Positions 17,981-26,980 of a DNA stretch of 55,256 bases are shown piece by piece (position 1 is the first letter of the stretch; each line of letters opens with the position of its first letter). Source of the stretch: Bacteroidota bacterium. Lineage in GTDB: Bacteria; Bacteroidota; Bacteroidia; B-17B0; Aurantibacillaceae. A program made the position numbers and the translations under genes. The DNA is taken from positions 1 through 55,256 of the forward strand of contig JAAFIL010000020.1 of the NCBI GenBank assembly GCA_013297775.1, read 5' to 3'. The notes under the pieces are model-generated. The model was not told the DNA's origin, made no database searches, and worked only from the letters and a program-made list of their open reading frames with translations.

Positions 17981-18325
17981 ATGTCAAATGCGTTTAAAGA
18001 AGAAACCGAAAAATTATACTACTCCATTAGCGAAGTATCGGAGTTATTAGAGTTAACGCCTAGCACAATCCGTTTTTGGGAAAAAGAATTTGATCAATTA
18101 AAGCCTACCAAAAATAAAAAAGGCAATCGCTTATTTACCAAAAAAGACATTGAACACTTAAAAAATATTATTCAACTGGTAAAAGAAAAAGGTTATACCA
18201 TACAGGGCGCACGCGAGCAATTGCGGCAAAAAACGCCAGTTATACCGCCTCACGCAAACGCCGAGGTAATTTCAAAATTGCAAGCCATTAAAAGCCAACT
18301 CGAAGATTTACGAGATAAACTTTAG
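17981..18325 (+). CDS. MerR family transcriptional regulator
   Basis: 114 residues. The winged-helix MerR DNA-binding domain fills about 10-80: YYSISEVSELLELTPSTIRF, then WEKEFDQLKP, GNRLFTKKDIEHLKNI and KGYTIQGAREQL. A short coiled coil follows for dimerisation. There is no C-terminal effector domain or metal-binding Cys, so the inducer is unknown. It lies 36 bp after the MFS gene and is probably co-transcribed; regulation of that transporter is possible but unproven. Confidence 0.88.
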   Translation: MSNAFKEETEKLYYSISEVSELLELTPSTIRFWEKEFDQLKPTKNKKGNRLFTKKDIEHLKNIIQLVKEKGYTIQGAREQLRQKTPVIPPHANAEVISKLQAIKSQLEDLRDKL

Positions 18326-18435
18326 GTTTATACCAAGCCTCTAACCATTCTACCCCATTTTAGTAAAACCAATACTTAACAACTTGTTAAGATTAGAACA
18401 ACTCCCATCTACTTTTTTTTAAGTAACTTTAAAGT

Positions 18436-19878
18436 ATGTACAAACAGTTAAGAAATATTGGGTGTGTTGTGTTTATCAATTTGATTTCTCAAGCACCTCT
18501 CAAGGCTCAAACGCCCCTCAATTTTTACTTCGGGAATATACATGCACATACAGGCTTCTCAGATGGCAACAAAGATGCTGCCTTAACGGGTGTTAACGAT
18601 GCCGCAGGTAGTTATGCTTATGCCAAGAACTCTCAAAACTTTAATTTTTTAGGCATCTCCGAACACAATCATTTTACCAATACCAATAACCCAGGTTTTA
18701 CAGTAAACGAATGGCCGCTCTTAGTAAATCAATCCAATGCTGCCAACCAAGATGGAACGTTTTTATGTATGCCAGGCATGGAGTATGGCGTTTCATCTAA
18801 CTTTAACGGACATGTACTTATTTATAACTACCCTCAACTAATAGGATGGGAGCCTAACAATTACCAAGTGTTTAATGGCAAATCGGATTACGATGCCTTG
18901 TGGCGTAAAGTCAATTTACAACCTGGTGCTTTTGCGTATTTAGCGCATCCAAGTTTTAGCGATTACACGCTTAATGGAAGCAGTTCTACCAGTTTATTAA
19001 ACGGGGCTTATGTATCGGCTTACGATAGTGCAATTGTGGGCATGCCCTTTCGCAGTGGTTTAGCTTTTAGCACCGATACAACTTACTCCGATTATTCATT
19101 GGGAAGTTATTTAGATTATTACAAACGTATTTTATGTAAAGGCTATCATCTCGGCATTGGTTACGACCACGATAACCATTACTTAACTTTTGGAAGAAGC
19201 AATGCTGGCCGTTTAGTGGTGATGATGCCCACTTTAACCCGTGCTAATTTTTATGCAGCCATGCGCAACATGAAATTTTATGGCAGCGACGATTGGAATG
19301 CTAAAATTACTTTTTCGATGGGGAGTGCCAACATGGGCGATATAACAAGTGGAACTATTGCCCCTTCGTTTAACGTGGTGCACAACGATATGGATGGCGA
19401 ACAAGCCGACTCTATTATCGTATGGACGGGCGTTAGCGGTGGCTCAGCCATTTTACCAACCCGATTAGGCTTTGTAAAAGGCAGTAACACTTACGCCTTT
19501 ACCGATAATGCTAACCTAATAAACGGACAAGAACGGTTTTACTTTTTAGAAATAAAACAAGCCGACGGACAAGTGATTATTAGTTCGCCAATTTGGTACA
19601 CCTTTAATGGTATCATTTCGGTAAACGAATGGCAACTCACGCCATTAAAAACCAGCGTGTTTCCTAACCCTGCCAAACATATTCTAAACATCAGTTCTAA
19701 CATCACCGATAAACCTTTAGAAATAAGCATCCAAACTACCGATGGAAAAATAATGAAACAGCTAAAGTCAAACGAATCTACTTTAAGTTTGCCTACCCAC
19801 GATTTAAAAATGGGCTTATACATTTTAACCATTCGACAAGGCTCGCAAACTCAAACCCAAAAATTGGTTATTGAGTAA
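18436..19878 (+). CDS. secreted PHP/CehA-like metallohydrolase with T9SS tail
   Basis: 480 residues with a signal peptide ending near LKAQT. The metal-binding motifs of a PHP-type phosphoesterase (CehA/McbA-like) are visible in order: NIHAHTGFSDG, LGISEHNH, YLAHPSF and GIGYDHDNH, which supply His and Asp ligands. A beta domain and a type A sorting domain (VFPNPAKHILNIS, ending in TQKLVIE) follow, so it is an extracellular or surface enzyme. The substrate is probably a phosphoester or related compound, but this is not determinable. Confidence 0.8.
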   Translation: MYKQLRNIGCVVFINLISQAPLKAQTPLNFYFGNIHAHTGFSDGNKDAALTGVNDAAGSYAYAKNSQNFNFLGISEHNHFTNTNNPGFTVNEWPLLVNQSNAANQDGTFLCMPGMEYGVSSNFNGHVLIYNYPQLIGWEPNNYQVFNGKSDYDALWRKVNLQPGAFAYLAHPSFSDYTLNGSSSTSLLNGAYVSAYDSAIVGMPFRSGLAFSTDTTYSDYSLGSYLDYYKRILCKGYHLGIGYDHDNHYLTFGRSNAGRLVVMMPTLTRANFYAAMRNMKFYGSDDWNAKITFSMGSANMGDITSGTIAPSFNVVHNDMDGEQADSIIVWTGVSGGSAILPTRLGFVKGSNTYAFTDNANLINGQERFYFLEIKQADGQVIISSPIWYTFNGIISVNEWQLTPLKTSVFPNPAKHILNISSNITDKPLEISIQTTDGKIMKQLKSNESTLSLPTHDLKMGLYILTIRQGSQTQTQKLVIE

Positions 19879-19891
19879 AATAAATTTAGAA

Positions 19892-19923
19892 TTTGTTGTT
19901 TCCTCAAATATTTTTTACATTAG
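19892..19923 (+). promoter_or_regulatory. possible promoter of the YegP-family gene
   Basis: TTTGTTG at 19892-19898 is followed after 17 bp by TACATTAG (19916-19923), one mismatch from TAnnTTTG. It lies about 30 bp before the ATG. Confidence 0.4.
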
Positions 19924-19953
19924 TTCACTATAAACCAATTTAAAAAAATAACT

Positions 19954-20280
19954 ATGGGAACATTTGCACTAAAAACAGGAAAAGACGATCAATTTTACTT
20001 TAATTTAAAAGCAGGAAACGGTCAGGTCATTTTGTCGAGCGAGGGTTATACCACGCAAGCCGCACGCGACAATGGCATCGAGTCGGTTCGTAAAAATTCA
20101 ACAAACGACGAGCGTTACAAACGTTTAGAGTCCTCTAACGGGAAACCCTATTTTACACTCACCGCAGCAAATAATCAAGTTATTGGTAGAAGCGAACTTT
20201 ACGAAAGCAATTCAGCCATGGAAAACGGCATTGAATCGGTAAAGAAAAATGCACCAGATGCCAACGTGAAAGAAGAATAA
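19954..20280 (+). CDS. YegP family protein (DUF1508), two tandem repeats
   Basis: 108 residues made of two DUF1508 units: FYFNLKAGNGQVILSSEGYT, ending GIESVRKNS, and PYFTLTAANNQVIGRSELYE, ending GIESVKKNA. The family is small, cytosolic and widespread, and its biochemical role is unsettled. It lies alone between a secreted enzyme gene and a hydrolase pair. Confidence 0.9.
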   Translation: MGTFALKTGKDDQFYFNLKAGNGQVILSSEGYTTQAARDNGIESVRKNSTNDERYKRLESSNGKPYFTLTAANNQVIGRSELYESNSAMENGIESVKKNAPDANVKEE

Positions 20281-20372
20281 TAAATGCTACTAATTTCCAG
20301 GCTATTAAATTAAATCAATAGTCTGGAAATTTATAAACAACAAACATCATAGAACTTATCTTATATTAAATA

Positions 20373-21170
20373 ATGGCAGCACATCATACCCACCCTATTG
20401 ATATAGACAATGGCATAGATACAGATGCGTTTTTTTCGTATTCTACCGCGGAAGTACTTATTATTTTTATACATGGTTTTGGAGGCAAATCTACAGCAAC
20501 GTGGAATAACTTTCCACACTATTTAATTTCGGAAGATACGTTTCAACATTGCGATATTTATTTTTATGGCTACGATACGTTTAAAGGTCAGGCTGGCGAC
20601 CACGCTGCCGAATTATACGATTTTATTGACTTAGCCAGTACCCCTTTAAAAAATGGTTTTTTACCTGCTACTTTAAATCTCCCCGAGCGTGCCTACAAAC
20701 GCATCCTCTTAGTTGCGCACTCGCTAGGTGCTGTGTTAGCAAGGCAAGTACAAGTATTGGCAACAACTGCTAAAAAAGATTGGGTTCATAAAAGTGAATT
20801 GGCATTGTTTGCGCCCGCCCATCACGGTGCCGAGGTGGTATCCTTAGCTAAAGAATCTTTGTCGGGTATTTTTGGATTAATTGGCATCATTGCCCGCTAC
20901 AAATACCCCGTGTTAACCGATTTGGATGCAAACGACGAGGGCATCTTAAAAGAACTAAAAGAAACTATTGAAAAATTGCAAGATAAAGGCGAAGCCAACT
21001 ATACCAAAGCCCGTTTAGTGGTGTATGCTAAGAACGACAAAGTAGTACGAAACTTTCCCTATTTGCAAGATGCGCCACCCAAAGTTGTAACCGATGCCTC
21101 GCATACTTCGGTTTGTAAACCAAACGATGCGTTTATGAATCCCTTTCAACTCTTAAAAAGTATTCTTTAA
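20373..21170 (+). CDS. alpha/beta hydrolase (lipase/esterase-like)
   Basis: 265 residues. The oxyanion region is IIFIHGFGG, the nucleophile elbow is VAHSLGAVLA, the acid is probably in VVYAKNDKVV and the His in DASHTSV, which completes a Ser-Asp-His triad. There is no signal peptide, so it is cytosolic. The layout (HGFGG, early Trp-Asn, AHHGAEVV after the nucleophile) resembles serine esterases that act on lipids or acyl groups. The following gene starts 10 bp after its stop, so the two form a pair. Substrate unknown. Confidence 0.82.
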   Translation: MAAHHTHPIDIDNGIDTDAFFSYSTAEVLIIFIHGFGGKSTATWNNFPHYLISEDTFQHCDIYFYGYDTFKGQAGDHAAELYDFIDLASTPLKNGFLPATLNLPERAYKRILLVAHSLGAVLARQVQVLATTAKKDWVHKSELALFAPAHHGAEVVSLAKESLSGIFGLIGIIARYKYPVLTDLDANDEGILKELKETIEKLQDKGEANYTKARLVVYAKNDKVVRNFPYLQDAPPKVVTDASHTSVCKPNDAFMNPFQLLKSIL

Positions 21171-21180
21171 AACCTTGCGC

Positions 21181-22170
21181 ATGGAAACTACAAACTTAGA
21201 ACTGCAAACACGTAACCTCAACGCCCTCTTGGCCGAAATGCATCAAAACGGAAAAGCGGCAAGAGGACTTTTAATTATACAAACCTATTTAGAAAAAAAC
21301 GATCATAAAGGTTTGGCGCATTTATTACGTTACCATATTCCTGATGGCATATATGGAAAAGAATTAGAACAACGCTTTGAAGTGGATGCTTTGATTGAAT
21401 TTTATAACTTACTTACCATTGCTGCGCTTTGTGCTTACGTGCCTTTAGAATTAAATCCAAGCATTCGTGCAGAAATAAAAACAATACTCGAAATAGAAGC
21501 CGTAAAAAAGTATTATACCGAATTTTATCCTTACGAAATGACGCATTACACGCTTCAATTTGTAAATGGAGAACACACATTAAAAGAGCAAGCTATTCCA
21601 TTGAATACATTGGCGTTTTTTAATTTACTTTCGTTGCATCGTCAATTAAAAAAAGATAAAGAAATGGAGCGATTTTTAGGGATGCTTGATTACGTTAGTT
21701 ACGATACGAAAAATATATCTACCGTTATAGATACTTTAAAAAACCAAGAAGAACTAACGACTGCATTAAGCCGAAAAACACGTAACGAAAACGATAAAGC
21801 CACTTGGGGTTTTATAAAATTTGTTGCGTTCTTAAATGATCTCACCGCCTTATTAGAAAGCGTGGCGTCGTTTCCACCTTTGCAATCTGCTATATGGCTC
21901 TTTTATGGCTATTACCTCGACCATTTAAACACACATATAAAAAGCATGATGAACGAAGCCTTCGGAAACTTACAAATAGCGTTAAGTAATAGCCGTGTGT
22001 TTAATGCCATGTCTGAAACAAACACTGATAATGATAATGCAGATGCACTTTTTCAAAAGGAATTAAATGATAATGCGGCTACGATGATTGAAACTTTAAA
22101 AGCTAATTTAATACCCGTTTTAAATACTGAGCATAGAAATGGAATTAAACCTCTTTTTAAACAGGGTTAA
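21181..22170 (+). CDS. hypothetical helical protein paired with the hydrolase
   Basis: About 329 residues with no recognised domain. It is predicted mostly alpha-helical, without signal peptide or clear membrane segments. Negatively and positively charged helices alternate with a central hydrophobic stretch (LLESVASFPPLQSAIWLFYG). I start at ATG 21181, because the upstream in-frame TTG adds only two residues. The 10 bp gap to the hydrolase gene suggests that the two work together. Confidence 0.6.
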   Translation: METTNLELQTRNLNALLAEMHQNGKAARGLLIIQTYLEKNDHKGLAHLLRYHIPDGIYGKELEQRFEVDALIEFYNLLTIAALCAYVPLELNPSIRAEIKTILEIEAVKKYYTEFYPYEMTHYTLQFVNGEHTLKEQAIPLNTLAFFNLLSLHRQLKKDKEMERFLGMLDYVSYDTKNISTVIDTLKNQEELTTALSRKTRNENDKATWGFIKFVAFLNDLTALLESVASFPPLQSAIWLFYGYYLDHLNTHIKSMMNEAFGNLQIALSNSRVFNAMSETNTDNDNADALFQKELNDNAATMIETLKANLIPVLNTEHRNGIKPLFKQG

Positions 22171-22208
22171 TATCAACAGTAAATATCTTTTTGAAACCCG
22201 TTTAAGTT

Positions 22209-22850
22209 ATGAAAAATAAAGTCATCTATTTTTTAGTTTTTCTTTTAAGTGTAAACGTATTGTTAGCACAACGAAATTACGCTAAGGGTATAGTTTATTT
22301 AACCGAACACGACTCGGTTCGTGGCTTGATTAAAAATAATTTTCTTATTGCCCGTTACAAAAAAATCAAATTTATTGGCAGCAATGGAAAAAAACAAAAA
22401 CTTAAAGCCTACAAATTACATGGCTATAAAATTGATGGCGGTAAGAAATTCCTGCGAACGCCATATAACAGGCGTGGTGGCAACAGCATGCTGCTTGAAG
22501 TAGTTGTAGAAGGACCTCTAACGGTATTAACAGTAACTTATACATTAAGAACCACGTCGTTCAACAATACATTTACAAATAGTTCAAATTTTGTTAGTTC
22601 AACAAATTCTGTAAACGGAATGGAGTTTACTAGATCTACAAATACATTTACAGATTATTTTTTAAAGAATGAAAAGTTAGACTTACCTTTTAAAAAAGTA
22701 AGTCCTAGAAAATTTAAAAAATTTATAACTAACTATGTAAAGGACAATAAAGAAGTTAAAGAGATGGTGGAGAGTAAATGGAGTAAATATGAAAACTTAT
22801 TCGAAATTGTTAAACTTTATAATTCTAAAACTAATACGCCTTCCAACTAA
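22209..22850 (+). CDS. secreted protein of unknown function, 213 aa
   Basis: A signal peptide ends near LLAQ. The mature part is basic, with a beta-rich first half (GIVYLTEHDSVRGLIKNNF), a Ser/Thr/Asn-rich middle (TSFNNTFTNSSNFVSSTNS) and a helical Lys-rich C-terminus. This pattern is common among Bacteroidota exported proteins of unknown role. No catalytic motif seen. It starts 38 bp after the preceding gene. Confidence 0.6.
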   Translation: MKNKVIYFLVFLLSVNVLLAQRNYAKGIVYLTEHDSVRGLIKNNFLIARYKKIKFIGSNGKKQKLKAYKLHGYKIDGGKKFLRTPYNRRGGNSMLLEVVVEGPLTVLTVTYTLRTTSFNNTFTNSSNFVSSTNSVNGMEFTRSTNTFTDYFLKNEKLDLPFKKVSPRKFKKFITNYVKDNKEVKEMVESKWSKYENLFEIVKLYNSKTNTPSN

Positions 22851-23054
22851 CGCCATTCATTTTTTGTAGAACAAGGCAAAGAAAAAAAATTGAAACTAGT
22901 TATGAAACTGTAAACCCGATTTAATTTACAGGTTCTGAAAAATTAACAAAAAACCAATTGCTACAAAATCTTATTATACGGTAATGCTTCATTTCAACTA
23001 CCGCTTTAAATTTGTTGAACTAACCGCAGTTTAACTGCATAAAACCAATTTACA

Positions 23055-24032
23055 ATGAAAACAAAAATTAAAACAATGAGTTGGATTGCATCCGCCTCTT
23101 TACTAGCCCTAATTGCTTGTAATAAAACCAAACAACTCGAACCCACTAGCGCACCTGTTGAAAATGAAACACCGAGCAATACCCAAGCAAAATCATCGGC
23201 TGGGTATAACGTAGTTGCCCTACAACGCAATTCTGCTGGTGTTAGTAATTTGAATACGAGTTACAGCATAATAAGTGGAGGTGGCTCTTTTGTTACCATT
23301 ACTTATTTAGGAGCAAAATTAACTCACTTAAACGGTGTCAGTAGTGTAAGAGGTATTCCAGATTATTTATTTGGCACTACAACCCAAGCTTCTAATTTTC
23401 CTGGTAAATTATTTAGAATCAATTCTTCTACCAAAGTGGCCTCTTTAGTTGGCGATACGCGCATTGGTTCCAGCACAGGACCCATTGTTTATTTACAAGA
23501 TATTGAACGCAATGTAGCTGGCGATGTTTACTTTGCTATTGAATTTGGTTCTAAAAATATTTACGTTTCGGTTCCAGGCGCACCGGGCAACCCACCGCTT
23601 ATTTGGAATTTAGCCGCTGCTTTACCAAATGCTCTAGGGGTTTCAACCGAGTTAGTAGGCTTAGACATTTACTCTAGTAACTTAGTCGTATTTGGTCAAG
23701 GTCAAATACCGGGAAGTCCGTTTCCAAACGTAGCAGGTAAATCGGGGTATTATGTAAAATATACCATTAGTGGTGCCAGCTTATCGTTTGTGGGTGGTGC
23801 TGGAACAAATTTAACTTACTCGCCAGTTGCAACTGAAGATGCCGCATTATTAATTAGCGATGACGGCTCTATTAACGGTACTTTTGCAACCATACCTACG
23901 CCTTACAACGGGGTTAGTCATTATTTTAACAGCAACACCAATTTACCCTATTGGTTAGTAAACGCCACTACCAATTTTAGCGGTACTTTACCAAGTGCCA
24001 AACAATTGGTGGACTTTACTTATTTTAATTAA
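23055..24032 (+). CDS. lipoprotein of unknown function, 325 aa
   Basis: The N-terminus carries a type II signal peptide with lipobox LIAC at about residues 19-22, followed by a Thr/Pro/Glu-rich linker. The mature domain is beta-rich, with Gly/Ser-rich turns (GGGSFVTITYLG, GAPGNPPLIW) reminiscent of a propeller-like or adhesin-like fold. No enzymatic motif. Its probable terminator is at 24217-24255, separated from the stop codon by a MITE. Confidence 0.7.
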   Translation: MKTKIKTMSWIASASLLALIACNKTKQLEPTSAPVENETPSNTQAKSSAGYNVVALQRNSAGVSNLNTSYSIISGGGSFVTITYLGAKLTHLNGVSSVRGIPDYLFGTTTQASNFPGKLFRINSSTKVASLVGDTRIGSSTGPIVYLQDIERNVAGDVYFAIEFGSKNIYVSVPGAPGNPPLIWNLAAALPNALGVSTELVGLDIYSSNLVVFGQGQIPGSPFPNVAGKSGYYVKYTISGASLSFVGGAGTNLTYSPVATEDAALLISDDGSINGTFATIPTPYNGVSHYFNSNTNLPYWLVNATTNFSGTLPSAKQLVDFTYFN

Positions 24033-24039
24033 TACGATT

Positions 24040-24197
24040 ATCCGAGATTATGCAATAGGAATCTTAGTGAGAGGCGAAAGCTCAATGAAACAGGTAAGTT
24101 TTCGACTGAGGCATGGTGGCTCTATGGTGAAGAAGAAAAAGTACCTATTTTGAAGGGATTTCGGCTCGTAATAGATTTCTATTGTATAATCTCGGAT
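24040..24197. mobile_element. MITE-like element with CCGAGATTAT ends, 158 bp
   Basis: Terminal inverted repeats of about 22-24 bp: the left has CCGAGATTATGCAATAGGAA, and the right is the near-complement ending TTGTATAATCTCGG. The inside (GAGAGGCGAAAGC, TTCGACTGAGGCAT, GAAGGGATTTCGGCTCG) is found again in inverse orientation at 49685-49840. No coding capacity. No clear target duplication visible. It sits 8 bp after the lipoprotein stop codon. Confidence 0.8.
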
Positions 24198-24216
24198 TAC
24201 TAGGTTACAATTTTTC

Positions 24217-24255
24217 AAACCCCAGTTCTTTAACAAAGGAACTGGGGTTTTTATT
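24217..24255 (+). terminator. rho-independent terminator, probably of the lipoprotein gene
   Basis: AAACCCCAGTTC and GAACTGGGGTTT form a 12 bp stem with a short loop, followed by TTTATTTT. It lies about 185 bp after the lipoprotein stop codon, beyond the MITE. Confidence 0.85.
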
Positions 24256-24262
24256 TTCGACC

Positions 24263-24428
24263 TAATACCAACATCATTTCTAAAAGATACGTTGACCCAG
24301 TTTCTTTTTCTCTTATACTTCTTCAAAAATTATACCCGTAGGCCTTGCTACGCCTATAATTTTTTCGTCGCCTAAAAGAAAAATAATTCTGGTTCAACTT
24401 GTATCTTTTAGAACCGATATTGGTATAA
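24263..24428. mobile_element. MITE-like element, 166 bp copy with internal insertion
   Basis: Same ends as the element at 13665-13780 (TAATACCAACATCATTTCTA on the left, GATATTGGTATAA on the right). This copy has about 50 extra bp in the centre, including ATTATACCCGTAGGCC and GCTACGCCTATAAT, which can fold back on each other. The extra piece explains almost all of the length difference. Confidence 0.75.
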
Positions 24429-24568
24429 TAAAAAAATTTTTTGCTTGGGTTAACGAAATGCGGTTATACTAAATTTTAAAAGCATTGCTTTAAAAAGAAA
24501 ACGATAGTTTGTAGGAAGCCCTTGAAGTAAAACGTAACACTCAGTACATTTCAAAAAATGTATTGATT

Positions 24569-25807
24569 TTAACGCGCTGTATTATTCGGTCGTGCATAAA
24601 CCATTTGCATCACGTGTATATTGCGCATGGCAAAGGCCGCTTCGCAATAACACAAATAATAATTCCATTTGCGAATAAATACATCATCAAAGCCTAAATC
24701 TTTTACCTCTTTTAATTGCGTATTAAAATTATCGTACCACGTGCGCAAGGTATGTGCATAATGCAACCCGATGTCTTTTAAATCTACTAAAGTTAAATCG
24801 CCCGATTTATTAACTGCTGAATTGATGGCTGCCACCGAAGGCAACAAAGAACCTGGGAAAATATGTTTCTGAATCCAATCTACACCATTTTTTAAACTCT
24901 CAAAACGCGAGTCGGGACAAGTAATCACTTGCAATGCCAAAATACCATTCCGTTTTAATAAACTGGTACACTTCTGAAAATACATTTCCAAATATTCAGC
25001 ACCCACAGCTTCTAGCATTTCAATCGAAACAATTTTATCAAACTCACCTTTTACCGTTCGGTAATCTTGAATAATCACCTCTACCCTATCTTGTAAATTT
25101 TCGGCCTGTATGCGCGCATTAGCCAACCTATGCTGCTCCTCCGAAATAGTAACCGAGGTTACTTTGCAACCGTAATGCTTGGCCATATAAATAGCATTGC
25201 CGCCCCAACCACTACCTATCTCTAACACATGGTCATCGGCCTTCAAATGCAATTGCTCGCACAACCGTTTATACTTTGCGTATTGCGCTGCCTCTAAACT
25301 CAATCCTTCCGACTCAAAGTAAGCCGACGAATACGTCATGCTTGCATCTAAAAAAAGAGAAAAAAAAGCATTGTTCAAATCGTAATGCGCTTGAATATTT
25401 TTGCGAGCACCACTTAAACTATTGCTTTGCTTTAAATGACTCAAGCGATTAAAAAACCGAAGGCCATTAAGCACGATACTTTTAACCGACGAGCCACTTA
25501 CCGAGGGCGCATTATCTATATTTAATAAAAACCATTTAATAACGTTGGTTATGTTTGGCGTGTACCATTCATCGGCCATATACGCTTCTCCAAAACCAAT
25601 ATCTCCATACAACACGCAACGCTTAAAAAAATAAACATCGTTCACAAAAATCTTAGCCTCCAATGGCTCTTCACCATTTCCAAAACGCAAGACCTCGCCG
25701 TTGGGCAGGGTTACAATTAATAAACCCCGTTCCATTTCAGAAAATAAATCTAAAATAGTTTTTTCATAAAACCGACGCTTCGTATAACTAGCAGTAAGTG
25801 TTGACAT
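24569..25807 (-). CDS. cfa: cyclopropane-fatty-acyl-phospholipid synthase
   Basis: 412 residues. It methylates unsaturated acyl chains of membrane phospholipids with S-adenosylmethionine. Visible are the SAM site VLEIGSGWGGNAIYMAKHYG, TSVTISEEQ, and IVSIEMLEAVGAEY, which contains the Glu conserved near the active site. The N-terminal lipid-binding part is present. It follows a DUF1365 gene by 2 bp; that pair is a known association, often with a flavin amine oxidase that is absent here. Confidence 0.93.
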   Translation of the reverse strand: MSTLTASYTKRRFYEKTILDLFSEMERGLLIVTLPNGEVLRFGNGEEPLEAKIFVNDVYFFKRCVLYGDIGFGEAYMADEWYTPNITNVIKWFLLNIDNAPSVSGSSVKSIVLNGLRFFNRLSHLKQSNSLSGARKNIQAHYDLNNAFFSLFLDASMTYSSAYFESEGLSLEAAQYAKYKRLCEQLHLKADDHVLEIGSGWGGNAIYMAKHYGCKVTSVTISEEQHRLANARIQAENLQDRVEVIIQDYRTVKGEFDKIVSIEMLEAVGAEYLEMYFQKCTSLLKRNGILALQVITCPDSRFESLKNGVDWIQKHIFPGSLLPSVAAINSAVNKSGDLTLVDLKDIGLHYAHTLRTWYDNFNTQLKEVKDLGFDDVFIRKWNYYLCYCEAAFAMRNIHVMQMVYARPNNTAR

Positions 25808-25809
25808 AA

Positions 25810-26610
25810 TTAATAATTCAAATGACGTTTATAAACTTCTTTTTGAAGTTCCTTAAATTCTTCTTTTTTATAATACCGTATTTTTTTTAACCAAAGTAGT
25901 AAAGCATTCCAATGAATCAAAGTAATAATTTTTAAGGTGATAAATGGAAAACGAATCAAATACCAAAGTAATTTAGTATTTGTTAAACTGGTAGCCTTGC
26001 CCGTAAGCGTACTTATAAAAAAACGTTTCTTATTGGGGTCATGCGTATTAATTCGGATATTTAATTTCGCATCGGGAGGCGTTAAATAAAAAGCAAAACT
26101 ACTATCGTGACTTATAAAAGGCGATACATAAAAATATTTTGTTGTTTCTAATTCAAACGTGTTACCCCGCAACGTTTCTTTACTTAAAAAATAAGGTTTC
26201 TGTTCGCCAAACGTGTTGCCCACCTCGGCTACTGCACAAAGCGGTTCGTGGTTAGCATCTATAACAAAATAAAAAGATACCGGATTAAAATTATAGCCCA
26301 ACACACTCATATTCGTTAACAACATCATGCGCTCGTTGGTGTAAACAAAACCTTGCGTGTTCAAATAAGTGATAAGCTGTTCTTTAACCCGCAACGCCTT
26401 ATTCGGTTTATCTTTGGGTAACTGCAAATGCTCGCTATCCTTAAACGCAAACGCATTAAACCGATTGCGGCTAAACAACAAAAGTGTTTTACTCAAAAAA
26501 TCCAACTCATCCAAATCCACATAAAACATAAACAACCGATAATTAAAGCGGTGTACCCTCGGCTCTAAGCGGTGGTGCATAACCTTACATGTATATAAAC
26601 AAGAATTCAA
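25810..26610 (-). CDS. DUF1365 family protein
   Basis: 266 residues. The N-terminus NSCLYTCKVMHHRLEPRVHR and then FNYRLFMFYVDLDEL define DUF1365, and VLGYNFNPVSFYF is a second family signature. The role is unknown but the family is regularly encoded with CFA synthases, suggesting acyl-chain modification. The start is a TTG at 26610: it gives the conserved N-terminus, which an internal ATG 30 bp later would remove. TATATTTA at 26627-26620 is a -7-like box very close to the start. Confidence 0.85.
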   Translation of the reverse strand: MNSCLYTCKVMHHRLEPRVHRFNYRLFMFYVDLDELDFLSKTLLLFSRNRFNAFAFKDSEHLQLPKDKPNKALRVKEQLITYLNTQGFVYTNERMMLLTNMSVLGYNFNPVSFYFVIDANHEPLCAVAEVGNTFGEQKPYFLSKETLRGNTFELETTKYFYVSPFISHDSSFAFYLTPPDAKLNIRINTHDPNKKRFFISTLTGKATSLTNTKLLWYLIRFPFITLKIITLIHWNALLLWLKKIRYYKKEEFKELQKEVYKRHLNY

Positions 26611-26980
26611 AATCGTTTGTAAATATACGTTTTATCTACACCATTAGTTTTACAATTACCCCAACTAACAACACTACCTAGAACAAACTAATTTCAATAC
26701 CGTGCCCCCCTTAAAAAGTTCTCGACTACTAAAAAATAATACCACTTATAAATGTGTCATTCTAAACAACAGTTCGATACTGGGGTCGGGCTTTACGCTT
26801 TAGCCCCTCTGTTTTTTGTGGCATTGTTGCGGCTCCGGTGGCTTCGTGCCTTCGCCTCCTCGCCTGCACAATGGCCAACAAAAACCAGTCGGGGGCTGCC
26901 GCTTCAATCCCTCACGGAAAAAAGTACAACGCCGTTTTAAAGGTTCTTGCACTAGTATTGCCAAAGCAAAAGATCTGGGT
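26611..26980. other. intergenic region with a GC-richer extragenic repeat-like patch
   Basis: No gene. The stretch 26780-26935 is much richer in G and C than its surroundings. It contains GGTCGGGCTTTACGCTTTAG, GCGGCTCCGGTGGCTTCG, GGGGGCTGCCGC and ATCCCTCACGGAAAAAAG. TGGCATTGT and ACAATGGCCA form an inverted pair. Similar wording occurs in intergenic repeats of other Bacteroidota as I recall, and more weakly at 13560-13640 here. Open frames across it on both strands have no protein-like features. Confidence 0.4.
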
